DNA of 52,783 nt from an uncultured Alphaproteobacteria bacterium (GCA_944391475.1 CALXTR010000011.1:1-52783); one strand, 5' to 3'. Shown: positions 27,021 through 35,103, counted from the first letter of the stretch. The notes: generated from the sequence alone by a model not told the origin. Translations and numbers: made by a program.

Positions 27021-27052
27021 AAAAAAGACCGGAGACAATCCGGTCTTTTTTT
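27021..27052 (+). terminator. Bidirectional terminator
   Basis: GACCGG (27027-27032) with flanking As pairs with CCGGTC (27040-27045) and a seven-T tract. It lies between the convergent Sel1-repeat and VirB8-like genes. Confidence 0.85.
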
Positions 27053-27059
27053 GTTGGGT

Positions 27060-27836
27060 TTATTGGTAAGCGCCTTCGGTTAACTCTCGAGCACGCTCCA
27101 AGTAGTGAGCCGAGGTTTCCGGAGTTCCGACATAAGAAAGCGAATAGTTTTGCACCACAAATCCAAATGGATTTTTGATTTGATCTTCTTTGGTCTTAAA
27201 AGGTAAACGCAAAAAGGCAATCCGCATGGTTGCGCGCCAAATTTTTGTATCAGGCTTGCTTGCACCCGGTAAAATATCCATAGTAAGATATTGAGCTTGC
27301 CACAATCCCAAAGTCAGAGGTCGCACCCACTCAACTTTTACAAAACGCTGCAACCCTTTTTCCTTAAACTGCACAATATTGTGGGTTACGTCTCCCCGAT
27401 AAAATGCCTCATATACTGACCGAGATGAGAACCAATACACAATTTCGCCCGGTCCCCAGCGAGACATTAGCTCGTCATAATCATTGGTAATGGTGTTTCG
27501 TAAAATGATATAATCGGTAATATGCTGTTCAGCCAACAAATCGGTTGCTCTGGTATAAACCTCTTCATTTTCCACCAGTTCCAACTCACTAAAATACTTG
27601 TTGATTTGCAATATACGTGGGTATACGGATTTTTGCGGAATTAAAATATACACTGTTAACGCCAGCATCATTGAGATGCTCATACTGATCGCAGCCAAAA
27701 TCACCAAGATTCGGGAAGTCCACAAATAGCGCCGTTCCGGCATGGCGTTCACATGCACGCGCTCAGGATAAAGCCCTAGCTTGTCAGGGCTTTCTTTCTC
27801 GCGATACTTAAAAATCGTATGAAAGACTTCAAACAT
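27060..27836 (-). CDS. Orphan VirB8-like type IV secretion protein
   Basis: 258 aa from ATG 27836 (AAGGCG about nine bases upstream; a TTG seven codons earlier is less likely). Short cytoplasmic N-terminus, one TM helix (about 40-65, ILVILAAISMSISMMLALTVYILIP), then a periplasmic domain of the VirB8/NTF2-like type. The family hallmark near the C-terminus is clear: NPFGFVVQNYSLSYVG, with YDELMSRWGP, VYEAFYRGD and IAFLRLPF earlier. VirB8 is an inner-membrane scaffold of conjugative and effector type IV systems. No other secretion gene is adjacent. The divergent neighbour is a TolC-like lipoprotein. Confidence 0.75.
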   Translation of the reverse strand: MFEVFHTIFKYREKESPDKLGLYPERVHVNAMPERRYLWTSRILVILAAISMSISMMLALTVYILIPQKSVYPRILQINKYFSELELVENEEVYTRATDLLAEQHITDYIILRNTITNDYDELMSRWGPGEIVYWFSSRSVYEAFYRGDVTHNIVQFKEKGLQRFVKVEWVRPLTLGLWQAQYLTMDILPGASKPDTKIWRATMRIAFLRLPFKTKEDQIKNPFGFVVQNYSLSYVGTPETSAHYLERARELTEGAYQ

Positions 27837-27969
27837 AAAATTTTCGCCTTGCTCCAATAATTTTAATTATTTTATACATGAAAGTTGAATAAAAGCAAAT
27901 AAATACTACCCATAAACAAAATATTGATATAACTTATACCCAAATAGGTCTTTATAAAGGGTTTAAATT

Positions 27970-29928
27970 ATGAAAAAAATTTTGGCATGTCTGACAATCG
28001 GCCTGATGTTTATTGTTTCTTGCACCTCTGTATCAGATGCAGAATTTGACCAAATGGTGGAAGATAATCCGGCCTACGCACCAACCGTGCCGGTCTATAC
28101 GGAAAATACGGTCCAAGCCCCCTCAGCCACGGTTGATTGGGACAGAGCTATCAGAGTAGACGTTGACATGCAAAACATGTATGCCAACTCGCCGCGCACA
28201 ATTAAAAAGCCGATAGATATGTACATGGCGATGGCTTTGGCCTTAAAATATAACTATACCAGACGTTTGGTTAGTTATGAACAAAGCTTAATTGAAGTTG
28301 GGCGCTCACCGGTAAATGAGATACCCGAAATTATGGGGCAAGCCGGTTATCTAAATACCAACAACTATTCCGGAGTAAATTCAGAATTAAAAATTGCCTG
28401 GAACCTTTTGGATATGAGTACGGTCTACTACCAGACGGTTGACCAGCAATACCAAGCCAACTTGGCCTATGAGCAAAGCCGCAAGGTTATTCATAACCTT
28501 TTGCAAGAGACGAGAGTTTTGTACTGGAAAGCCTTGACCGCCCAGCGGCTGCTTCCGGTGATTGATGATATGAACGAATATTTGGTTTCAGAGGTAGATG
28601 AGCTAAACATCCGTAGTAATGAGCTTTCCCAAAAGGGGCAGAGTTTACCTATGGACGATTTGGTCAAGAAAAGAAACTATATGGAATATGTTAAAAAGTT
28701 GGCCGAATTAAAGCGCGATATGGAAACAGCCGAGTCTCGTCTGGCCTCCTTAATGGGGTTCCATCCTCTGACCGAGTATAAATTGGTTGGTAAGGAATAT
28801 GGCAATTTTGCTTTGCCTGAACTGAAACAAAACCTTTCAGAAATGGAATGGATTGCCTTAACCAATCGTCCCGAACTCAGAATGAGAGATTATGTTACTA
28901 CTTCAGCCGAAGTTGAGATGATTGTTCGAGAGTTTGGTCCTGAGCAACAATATACAAAAGATCCCAATTACTATAATCGCAAATGGTCTAAAAAAGCCCG
29001 CGAGATTGGCTATCAGGTCTTTGAGGATATCAAAAATCCGCGTGAGAGCGAGCTGGAGTCGTTGCGTCGTCAGCGTATGACCACTTTGGTCTTAAGTCAG
29101 GTGTATGTCGGTTGGGCTGGTTATATGTCGGCTTTGGAAGACTACCAGATTAATATGGAAATCGCCAATGTATCCGAAGATATTGCCGAAGATACCACCA
29201 TTAAAGATGGTAGCAAGGCTGAAAAATCCAAGCTCGAGTCGGCTAGAGCTATTGAAGATGAGGTAAAAGCCTCACTGGCCTATATTGAATTGCAAGATTC
29301 GCTTGGCAATTTATATGCTGCTTTAGGTATGGATGCTTTACCTTATTATATGTTGGGAGAAAAACCTTCCAAAATTGCGGTATATCTACGCAACACTTTG
29401 GAAAAATGGCGTAAAGGCGAATTTATTCCTGACAACCGTCCGTACTTGTTAGATGTTCCTTCCCGCCGTCCTCCGGTCAATTTATCGGATTCGGCCTCGA
29501 TTCCTGACCAAATGGCAGAAACCGGACAAAAGATTCAGGTTACAATTCCAAAGTCCGTCTTAGATAAGATGAATTTTAATGGTAAGGTAACTTTCCGTGC
29601 CGGATTACATGATGATAGTCCGTTACCGTCGTGGCTGCGTTTTGATGAGTTTACTCGTACGCTCAGTGGTACTCCAATGCCGGGAGATACCGGAGAATAT
29701 ATCATCAAAATTTATATGACCGATGAAACCGGTAAGATTGCCTACATTACCTTTAAGATTAAAATTGTTGAGGTGTATGTTCCATCGATTCGGGTTATGG
29801 GTCTAACTCCTGGCCGCCGAGCTACGGTTTTGAAACGCTGTATCGGTCCCCAATGCTCTGACGAATATATCGAAGGAGACGTGGTTGGAGATGAGATAGT
29901 TACCAAACCTCAAGAGTCGCAATTATAG
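27970..29928 (+). CDS. TolC-like outer-membrane lipoprotein with C-terminal cadherin-like domain
   Basis: 652 aa. Lipoprotein signal with Cys18 (FIVSC). Residues about 65-475 are an outer-membrane efflux protein type helical region: paired long helices with MYMAMALALKYNYTRRL, LLDMSTVYYQ, KALTAQRLLP and ALTNRPELRMRDY (the NRPEL motif is typical of TolC/RND outer-membrane factors). Residues about 510-600 form a compact beta domain with PSWLRFDEFTRTLSGTP and GEYIIKIYMTDETGKIAY, the signature of dystroglycan-type cadherin-like/putative Ig domains. That domain is not part of ordinary TolC proteins. No pump or adaptor gene is nearby. Monocistronic. Confidence 0.8.
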   Translation: MKKILACLTIGLMFIVSCTSVSDAEFDQMVEDNPAYAPTVPVYTENTVQAPSATVDWDRAIRVDVDMQNMYANSPRTIKKPIDMYMAMALALKYNYTRRLVSYEQSLIEVGRSPVNEIPEIMGQAGYLNTNNYSGVNSELKIAWNLLDMSTVYYQTVDQQYQANLAYEQSRKVIHNLLQETRVLYWKALTAQRLLPVIDDMNEYLVSEVDELNIRSNELSQKGQSLPMDDLVKKRNYMEYVKKLAELKRDMETAESRLASLMGFHPLTEYKLVGKEYGNFALPELKQNLSEMEWIALTNRPELRMRDYVTTSAEVEMIVREFGPEQQYTKDPNYYNRKWSKKAREIGYQVFEDIKNPRESELESLRRQRMTTLVLSQVYVGWAGYMSALEDYQINMEIANVSEDIAEDTTIKDGSKAEKSKLESARAIEDEVKASLAYIELQDSLGNLYAALGMDALPYYMLGEKPSKIAVYLRNTLEKWRKGEFIPDNRPYLLDVPSRRPPVNLSDSASIPDQMAETGQKIQVTIPKSVLDKMNFNGKVTFRAGLHDDSPLPSWLRFDEFTRTLSGTPMPGDTGEYIIKIYMTDETGKIAYITFKIKIVEVYVPSIRVMGLTPGRRATVLKRCIGPQCSDEYIEGDVVGDEIVTKPQESQL

Positions 29929-29961
29929 AATCCGACTGGTAAAAATATAGATTCTGAACGT

Positions 29962-29996
29962 AAAAAGAGATTCTGCCCCGCAGGGTCTCTTTTTTT
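29962..29996 (+). terminator. Terminator after the TolC-like gene
   Basis: AAAAAGAGA (29962-29970) pairs with TCTCTTTTT (29986-29994), with an inner CTG/CAG stem, then Ts. Confidence 0.75.
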
Positions 29997-30264
29997 GTAT
30001 CTTTGTGCCAATTTATGTGGATTATGTCCACTAATAAATGCTTGAAAAAATTGCTCTTTTGATGCGTTAAGGAAGGTTAATTTTTTTATCCACCAGACTC
30101 AAAAATTTTTTCCTAAGAAATATAAGAAGATAGTATAAAAGTGCCAAAAAATGAGTCTTTTATGCATTGTCGACATTAAATTAATATCCCAATATAAGCG
30201 TATCGTTACTTGGGCGCATAAAAAAATAAACGCTTGAAAAAACAGCAAATAAAAAAATATGTGC
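29997..30264 (+). other. Long AT-rich leader region upstream of the ribonucleotide reductase genes
   Basis: No supportable gene. It holds a small dyad GTGGA/TCCAC near 30017-30031 and TTGAAA at 30234-30239 that could be a distal -35 element. I find no clear FNR-type TTGAT-N4-ATCAA site by eye. The short minus-strand reading frame here has no ribosome binding site. Confidence 0.4.
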
Positions 30265-30280
30265 ATACAATATATAGAAT
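30265..30280 (+). promoter_or_regulatory. NrdR box 1
   Basis: The core CAATATATAG (30268-30277) matches the NrdR-box core CwATATATwG at all ten positions. Its partner lies exactly 31 bp downstream, the three-helical-turn spacing at which NrdR binds pairs of boxes. NrdR is the ATP/dATP-sensing repressor of ribonucleotide reductase genes. Confidence 0.8.
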
Positions 30281-30281
30281 G

Positions 30282-30309
30282 TTTACATTTTGTTAATACC
30301 ATATATAGT
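30282..30309 (+). promoter_or_regulatory. Candidate nrdD promoter overlapped by the NrdR boxes
   Basis: TTTACA (30282-30287) and TATAGT (30304-30309) are 16 bp apart. The -10 element lies inside NrdR box 2 and the -35 abuts box 1, so repressor binding would block RNA polymerase. Confidence 0.5.
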
Positions 30310-30311
30310 AT
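30296..30311 (+). promoter_or_regulatory. NrdR box 2
   Basis: The core CCATATATAG (30299-30308) matches the NrdR core at nine of ten positions and is in phase with box 1 (31 bp centre to centre). Confidence 0.75.
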
Positions 30312-30370
30312 ATTCCCGTAAGAACGAACCCAAATGTATTAACGACTAAGTTAGAGGAATAAGCAGAGAA

Positions 30371-32431
30371 ATGTCGGATAATAAGTACGATATGCCCGAG
30401 GTAGAATCAGAAGCAATGCCTTTTGAAAATGTTACCAAACGCGATGGCACGTTAGCGCCGTTTGACAGCCACAGAATTTTTAATGCCATCAACAAGGCCG
30501 GCACCACTACCGGAGAGTTTGGCGCTCAAGAGAGCTGGCTTTTGACTGCACAGGTTTTGAAAGTATTGGAACACAAGTTTGCAGAGTCTCTGCCGACCAT
30601 TGAGCAGATACAAGATGTAGTGGAACAAGTTTTGATTTCCGCTAACTATTTTGCGACTGCTAAGTCTTATATTTTGTATCGTGACCAACGCAACCGTATG
30701 CGTTCCGACCGCAAAGTAATGGTTGATGTTGAAAGCTCTATTAATGAATATTTGGAAAAGTTGGACTGGCGTGTTAATGCTAATGCCAACCAAGGTTACT
30801 CTAACGGTGGTCTGATTTTGAATGTATCAGGTAAGGTTACCGCTAACTATTGGCTGAGCCATGTATATCCCGCTGCAGTAGGCGAAGCTCACCGCAATGG
30901 TGATGTTCACATTCACGATTTGGATATGTTAGCTGCATATTGCGCTGGTTGGTCTTTGAAAAACTTGTTGCACGAAGGTTTTAACGGTGTTCCCGGTAAA
31001 GCCGAAGCCGGTCCGGCTAAACATTTATCAGCAGCAGTTGGCCAGATGGTAAACTTCATGGGCACTTTACAAAATGAGTGGGCAGGCGCTCAGGCATTTT
31101 CTTCCGTGGATACTTACTTGGCACCTTATGTTCGCGTTGATAACTTGAGCTACGAGCAAGTAGAGCAAGCTTTCCAAGAACTGATCTATAACTTAAACGT
31201 ACCTTCTCGTTGGGGCTCTCAGACACCATTCACCAACTTCACCTTTGACTGGGTATGTCCTGATGACTTGCGTGATAAGCACCCGATTATCGCCGGAGTT
31301 GAACAACCATTCACTTATGGCGATTTGAAACCCGAGATGGATATGATTAATAAAGCCTATATCAATGTTATGATGAAAGGCGATATTAAAGGCCGTCCGT
31401 TCACCTTCCCGATTCCGACCTATAACATGACACCGGATTTTCCTTGGGAAGATGAAAACACCGAACTTTTGTTTGAGATGACAGCAAAATATGGTTTGCC
31501 CTATTTCCAAAACTTCATCAATTCAGTTTTGAAACCAGGCCAAATCCGCTCTATGTGCTGCCGCTTGCAGTTAGACTTGCGCGAACTTTTGGCCAAAGGT
31601 AACGGCTTGTTTGGTTCTGCAGAGCAAACCGGTTCAATTGGTGTGGTCACCATTAACTGCGCTCGTTTGGGATATGTATACAAAGGTGATGAACAAGGCT
31701 TGTTTGCTCGTGTTGATGAACTTTTGGAACTGGCCCGCACTTCATTGGAAATCAAACGCAAAGTAATTCAGCGCCTAATTGACAATGGTTTGTTCCCCTT
31801 CACCAAGCGTTATTTGGGAACCTTGCGCAACCACTTCTCGACCTTTGGTGTTAACGGCATCAACGAAATGATTAGAAACTTCACCAACGACGAGCACAAT
31901 GTTGCCGATGAGTGGGGACAGGCATTTGCTGAAAAATTCTTGGATCACATTCGGGCTCGCATGGTCAAGATTCAAGAAGAAACCGGTCATATGTATAACT
32001 TGGAAGCAACTCCTGCCGAGAGCGCCACTTATCGCTTTGCTCGTGAAGACAAGAAGAGATTTAAAGGTATTATCCAAGCCGGAACGGAAGATAACCCCTA
32101 TTACACCAATTCATCACAACTTCCTGTGAACTACACCGATGACCCGTTTGAGGCATTGGAGTTGCAGGAGAAACTGCAAACCAAGTATACCGGTGGAACA
32201 GTTTTACACCTCTACATGGGGCAAAGAGTATCCTCCGCGAAAGTTTGTCGCGACATCGTTAAACGAGTTCTGACCAACTATCGCTTGCCTTATGTAACTA
32301 TCACCCCGACTTTCTCGGTATGTCCGAAACACGGCTACATTTCCGGAGAGCACAAATACTGCCCAATCTGCGATGAAGAGAAGAAGGCAGAAAAAAGAAA
32401 AGCCGCAATTTCCAGTAAAGAAGTTGCTTAA
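30371..32431 (+). CDS. nrdD: Anaerobic ribonucleoside-triphosphate reductase large subunit, lacking the glycyl-radical segment
   Basis: 686 aa class III reductase, making deoxyribonucleotides without oxygen. An ATP-cone (about 18-110, VTKRDGTLAPFDSHRI) is followed by the ten-stranded barrel with NGDVHIHDLDML, the active-site region SMCCRLQLDLREL, and GSIGVVTINCARLGY. It ends in a zinc motif SVCPKHGY...KYCPIC (CxxH/CxxC type). Normal NrdD continues from there into an RVxGY glycyl-radical loop; this protein instead ends with a short Lys-rich tail. The missing segment is encoded by the next, separate gene. Two NrdR boxes lie upstream. GAGG lies some 14 bases before the ATG. Confidence 0.93.
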   Translation: MSDNKYDMPEVESEAMPFENVTKRDGTLAPFDSHRIFNAINKAGTTTGEFGAQESWLLTAQVLKVLEHKFAESLPTIEQIQDVVEQVLISANYFATAKSYILYRDQRNRMRSDRKVMVDVESSINEYLEKLDWRVNANANQGYSNGGLILNVSGKVTANYWLSHVYPAAVGEAHRNGDVHIHDLDMLAAYCAGWSLKNLLHEGFNGVPGKAEAGPAKHLSAAVGQMVNFMGTLQNEWAGAQAFSSVDTYLAPYVRVDNLSYEQVEQAFQELIYNLNVPSRWGSQTPFTNFTFDWVCPDDLRDKHPIIAGVEQPFTYGDLKPEMDMINKAYINVMMKGDIKGRPFTFPIPTYNMTPDFPWEDENTELLFEMTAKYGLPYFQNFINSVLKPGQIRSMCCRLQLDLRELLAKGNGLFGSAEQTGSIGVVTINCARLGYVYKGDEQGLFARVDELLELARTSLEIKRKVIQRLIDNGLFPFTKRYLGTLRNHFSTFGVNGINEMIRNFTNDEHNVADEWGQAFAEKFLDHIRARMVKIQEETGHMYNLEATPAESATYRFAREDKKRFKGIIQAGTEDNPYYTNSSQLPVNYTDDPFEALELQEKLQTKYTGGTVLHLYMGQRVSSAKVCRDIVKRVLTNYRLPYVTITPTFSVCPKHGYISGEHKYCPICDEEKKAEKRKAAISSKEVA

Positions 32432-32460
32432 GTAAAAACTAACTAGTGGAGAGACAAAGA

Positions 32461-32658
32461 ATGACAACAATTAATTTTGATGATGTAAGATTGGACGACA
32501 GCGAAAGACAACCTTGTGAAGTTTGGACCCGCGTAATGGGATATCTGCGCCCGGTTTCCGAATTCAACAAAGGTAAGAAGTCTGAGTTTTATTCTCGCGT
32601 ATGTTTTTGCGAAAGCAAAGCGGTTAAGATGGATTCTTATGATATTGCCGCTGAATAA
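32461..32658 (+). CDS. Separate glycyl-radical domain of the anaerobic ribonucleotide reductase
   Basis: 65 aa. ATG 32461 has a clear GGAG nine bases upstream and starts 29 bases after the nrdD stop codon, in a different reading frame. The core RVMGYLRPVSEFNKGKKSEF (residues 24-43) is the glycyl-radical loop normally found at the C-terminus of NrdD, with the predicted radical Gly27. Cysteines at 19, 48 and 50 are extra. The protein is probably activated by the neighbouring NrdG and docks into the NrdD barrel, much as the small spare-part protein YfiD/GrcA does for pyruvate formate-lyase. The split arrangement itself is seen directly; the assembly is inference. Confidence 0.88.
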   Translation: MTTINFDDVRLDDSERQPCEVWTRVMGYLRPVSEFNKGKKSEFYSRVCFCESKAVKMDSYDIAAE

Positions 32659-32678
32659 GATAGATTTCTAAGACTTAT

Positions 32679-32717
32679 AATCCCCGGTAAGATGAAACAT
32701 TTTACTGGGGATTTTTT
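32679..32717 (+). terminator. Terminator-like hairpin between the glycyl-radical gene and nrdG
   Basis: AATCCCCGGTAA (32679-32690) pairs with TTACTGGGGATT (32702-32713, one G-T wobble) around an 11-nt loop, then six Ts. It lies inside the presumed operon, so it would reduce nrdG relative to nrdD. An in-frame ATG at 32692 lies in the loop and is unlikely to be the nrdG start. Confidence 0.75.
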
Positions 32718-32742
32718 ACTCGCAATTTCTAGGAGAACAGAG

Positions 32743-33444
32743 TTGAATATCATCAATGTCGGTGGGGTAGAACAGTTTAGTTTGGTAGATTTTCCGGGCA
32801 AGGTTGCCGCCAGCGTATTTATGCAGGGCTGTCCTTGGCGTTGCCCTTTTTGCCACAATGCAGATTTGCAGATTGTTGGCAAGGATACGCATTTTATCTG
32901 GGATAAATTTATTGAGTTTCTAAAAACTCGTCGTGGATTGTTAGATGCTGTAGTCTTTAGCGGTGGTGAACCGCTCTTGCAAGATACATTGCCGGAGGCC
33001 ATAAAAGAGGTCAAAGAATTGGGATTTATTATAGGTCTACACACTGGCGGATATCGACCTTCGCTGTTTAAGCAAGTTTTACCATTAGTTGATTGGGTAG
33101 GTTTTGATATCAAAGCTCCGTTTGAGGTTGATAGATACCAACAGGCGGTGGGAGGAGCTAATCATTTGCACCATGTGCTAGAGAGTCTTGATATGCTGAT
33201 TGCATCTGGAGTGGAGTTTGAGTGTCGTACCACTTGTGACCCACGCATTTTGGAAGTAGAAGATATTTTGGCCATTGCTAAGAGTTTGCAAGAGAAGGGA
33301 GTAAAGAATTACTATCTTCAAAAATATCGCCCGATTCCAAGTGATACCACCACTACCGATGCGGATTGCGAAAAGTTTTTTGATAGTCTTGATTTAATCA
33401 AATGGCTACGCGAAAATTTTGCTAATTTTGATATTAGGAAGTAA
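32743..33444 (+). CDS. nrdG: Anaerobic ribonucleotide reductase activating protein (radical SAM)
   Basis: 233 aa from TTG 32743, chosen because AGGAGA sits seven bases upstream and the only upstream ATG falls in a terminator loop. The radical-SAM cluster motif CPWRCPFC supplies Cys30, Cys34 and Cys37; FSGGEPLLQ follows as the SAM-binding GGE motif. It reduces SAM to abstract hydrogen from the catalytic glycine of NrdD, here carried on the separate 65-aa protein. At 233 aa it is longer than the E. coli NrdG (about 154 aa) and belongs to the longer NrdG2-like type. Overlap with pyruvate-formate-lyase-activating families is possible, but context supports NrdG. Confidence 0.9.
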   Translation: MNIINVGGVEQFSLVDFPGKVAASVFMQGCPWRCPFCHNADLQIVGKDTHFIWDKFIEFLKTRRGLLDAVVFSGGEPLLQDTLPEAIKEVKELGFIIGLHTGGYRPSLFKQVLPLVDWVGFDIKAPFEVDRYQQAVGGANHLHHVLESLDMLIASGVEFECRTTCDPRILEVEDILAIAKSLQEKGVKNYYLQKYRPIPSDTTTTDADCEKFFDSLDLIKWLRENFANFDIRK

Positions 33445-33537
33445 TAAAATGCTTGCCAAAAAGCGAATTATAGAGTAATAGAATATCAAACAAATATACA
33501 TTATCTAAATTTTTGTTTAATTTAAATTATTTTTTTT

Positions 33538-34035
33538 ATGAAAACACAGGTACAAGGTAATCAAGCCATTACCAATTTTGCGTTGGAACACAATCAGTTT
33601 TTAGCAAACCGCTATCCTGAAAGTATTTCCTTTGAGTATGATGGAATTGCTTATCGCAATTTTGAAACCGCGTATCAATCTCAAAAAATGGAGAAAGAGA
33701 GCGACCGTCTCAAAGCATCTAAAATGTTGCCAGATGAGGCCAAGATTTATGCCCGAGGCCGTATGCCGCGTAAACACTGGGAAACCCCTTTGGCACCTGA
33801 TGCTAGACGCCCGAGCCAATTGTGCGAATGTTTGAAAGATGTGGTTATGTATGATCTGTTATGGATTAAGTTTCAGAAACCCGCTTTGAGAGATTTGCTG
33901 ATTGCCACCGGAGATGCCGTTATCAACAAAGAGAATAACGACGGCGAAATCTACTGGGGCACCTGCAAAGGTGTAGGAAAAGGCAAAATCGGCAAAATGC
34001 TGATGGAAATTCGGGATAAACTAGTTTCTAAGTAG
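33538..34035 (+). CDS. NADAR (YbiA-like, DUF1768) domain protein
   Basis: 165 aa. Family signatures are FLANRYPESISFEYDGIAY with NFETAYQSQK (about 21-50), the KIYARGRMPRKHW region, and the C-terminal NDGEIYWGTCKGVGKGKIGK with the DxxWG-like element. Members act as N-glycosidases on riboflavin-pathway intermediates or remove ADP-ribose from modified nucleic acid. The role here cannot be chosen from sequence. The start codon follows a long T run with no clear ribosome binding site, so the start is uncertain. Terminator follows. Confidence 0.85.
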   Translation: MKTQVQGNQAITNFALEHNQFLANRYPESISFEYDGIAYRNFETAYQSQKMEKESDRLKASKMLPDEAKIYARGRMPRKHWETPLAPDARRPSQLCECLKDVVMYDLLWIKFQKPALRDLLIATGDAVINKENNDGEIYWGTCKGVGKGKIGKMLMEIRDKLVSK

Positions 34036-34052
34036 TTTGTTTTTAGTTCAAA

Positions 34053-34078
34053 AAAGGCAGTTCATTAGAACTGCCTTT
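34053..34078 (+). terminator. Bidirectional terminator
   Basis: AAAGGCAGTTC (34053-34063) pairs perfectly with GAACTGCCTTT (34068-34078) around ATTA, followed by T-rich DNA. It lies between the convergent NADAR and flavin reductase genes. Confidence 0.88.
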
Positions 34079-34084
34079 GCTTTT

Positions 34085-34915
34085 TTATTTTGCAGAAATT
34101 TTGTTTTTCAGAAACTTTTTGTTGTTGCCATATTTCTTTTTCGGCTTACTAAAAGCGAGTGAGCTTTTGGGTGCAGCACTATAGCTTTTAGGCTTTGCAC
34201 TTTTTGCTTCTCCGCTGTAAGAGGAGCTCATACTTTTGCGTGCTTGTTTACGCTTTTTGTCTTTTCCAAATTTGGAAGCGGCAATTTCTACTACCGATTT
34301 TTTAGATGGTTTAACTTCCACTTCCACATTAGCCATTTTCTGAGCCAGTTTAAGTTTGGCCTTGTTAACCGAGAACCCAAAACTTCCCACATTGCGCCCC
34401 AAAGTGTAATAGTGGCCGTGAACATATGCCACCAAACCGGCTTTTTCGAGAGCCAAGCGGCCTTCTTCGTTGATATATTTATCATCAACATTAACAGCTA
34501 CAATTTCGGCTAAGAACATATCATGAGTACCAAAATGCTGTATATCTTTAACCTTGCACTCCAACGAAACCGGGCTTTCTTCAATTTGGGGAGCTTTAAC
34601 GACCGAGCAGGGTAGCGCAGTTAGTTTCATTTCTTTGAACTTATCGACATTTCGCCCGGACTTCACGCCGCAGTAATCCGCAGCTGAAACCAAAGGCAAA
34701 GTTGTCAGGTTGATAACAAATTCTTTAGATTCGGAAATAATCTCATGAGAATAGCGTTCCGGACGAATTGAAACGTAGGTCATTGGAGGTTCGGAAGCAA
34801 TAATACCGGTCCAAGCTGCTGTCATCACATTTGGTTTTTTCACTGTCCCACAAGAAATCATCGCCGGAGGAACAGGGGAGAGCAGTGTTCCCGGCTTCCA
34901 AGTAATTTTGCTCAT
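34085..34915 (-). CDS. Flavin reductase-like FMN-binding protein with long basic tail
   Basis: 276 aa from ATG 34915 (AAGGA about ten bases upstream; TTG 34924 is possible). Residues 1-190 are a split-barrel flavin reductase domain: AMISCGTVKKPNVMTAAWTG, then PERYSHEIISESKEFVINL, and the HFGTHDMFLAEIVAV segment, as in FMN-binding flavoprotein oxidoreductases. Residues about 200-276 form a Lys/Ser-rich, low-complexity tail (KKRKQARKSMSSSYSG, KPKKKYGNNKKFLKNK) that is not part of the fold and could bind nucleic acid or membrane surfaces. Confidence 0.82.
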   Translation of the reverse strand: MSKITWKPGTLLSPVPPAMISCGTVKKPNVMTAAWTGIIASEPPMTYVSIRPERYSHEIISESKEFVINLTTLPLVSAADYCGVKSGRNVDKFKEMKLTALPCSVVKAPQIEESPVSLECKVKDIQHFGTHDMFLAEIVAVNVDDKYINEEGRLALEKAGLVAYVHGHYYTLGRNVGSFGFSVNKAKLKLAQKMANVEVEVKPSKKSVVEIAASKFGKDKKRKQARKSMSSSYSGEAKSAKPKSYSAAPKSSLAFSKPKKKYGNNKKFLKNKISAK

Positions 34916-35103
34916 TTCATACAATCCTTACAAAAAACATATTATCTTGGCAGAGTATATTAGTTTGAAAGATTATGCAAACATTTTAATCACCAAATGC
35001 AAAAATATATTTTTGCAATTTATAAATTGCAGTAACTAATACAAAATTAATCATTTTAGTAGAAAATAACTTGTCAGTAACCACCAATATGGAACTAATT
35101 AAG

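Noticed and set aside
30099..30302. Minus-strand 67-aa frame upstream of nrdD
   Set aside because: Overlaps the NrdR boxes and promoter, is dominated by AT composition, and lacks a ribosome binding site.
32429..32461. Simple frameshift as the cause of the split nrdD
   Set aside because: The large subunit ends with a unique tail after the zinc motif, and the small gene has its own GGAG site and N-terminal 20 residues unlike the normal linker; one indel would not create this.
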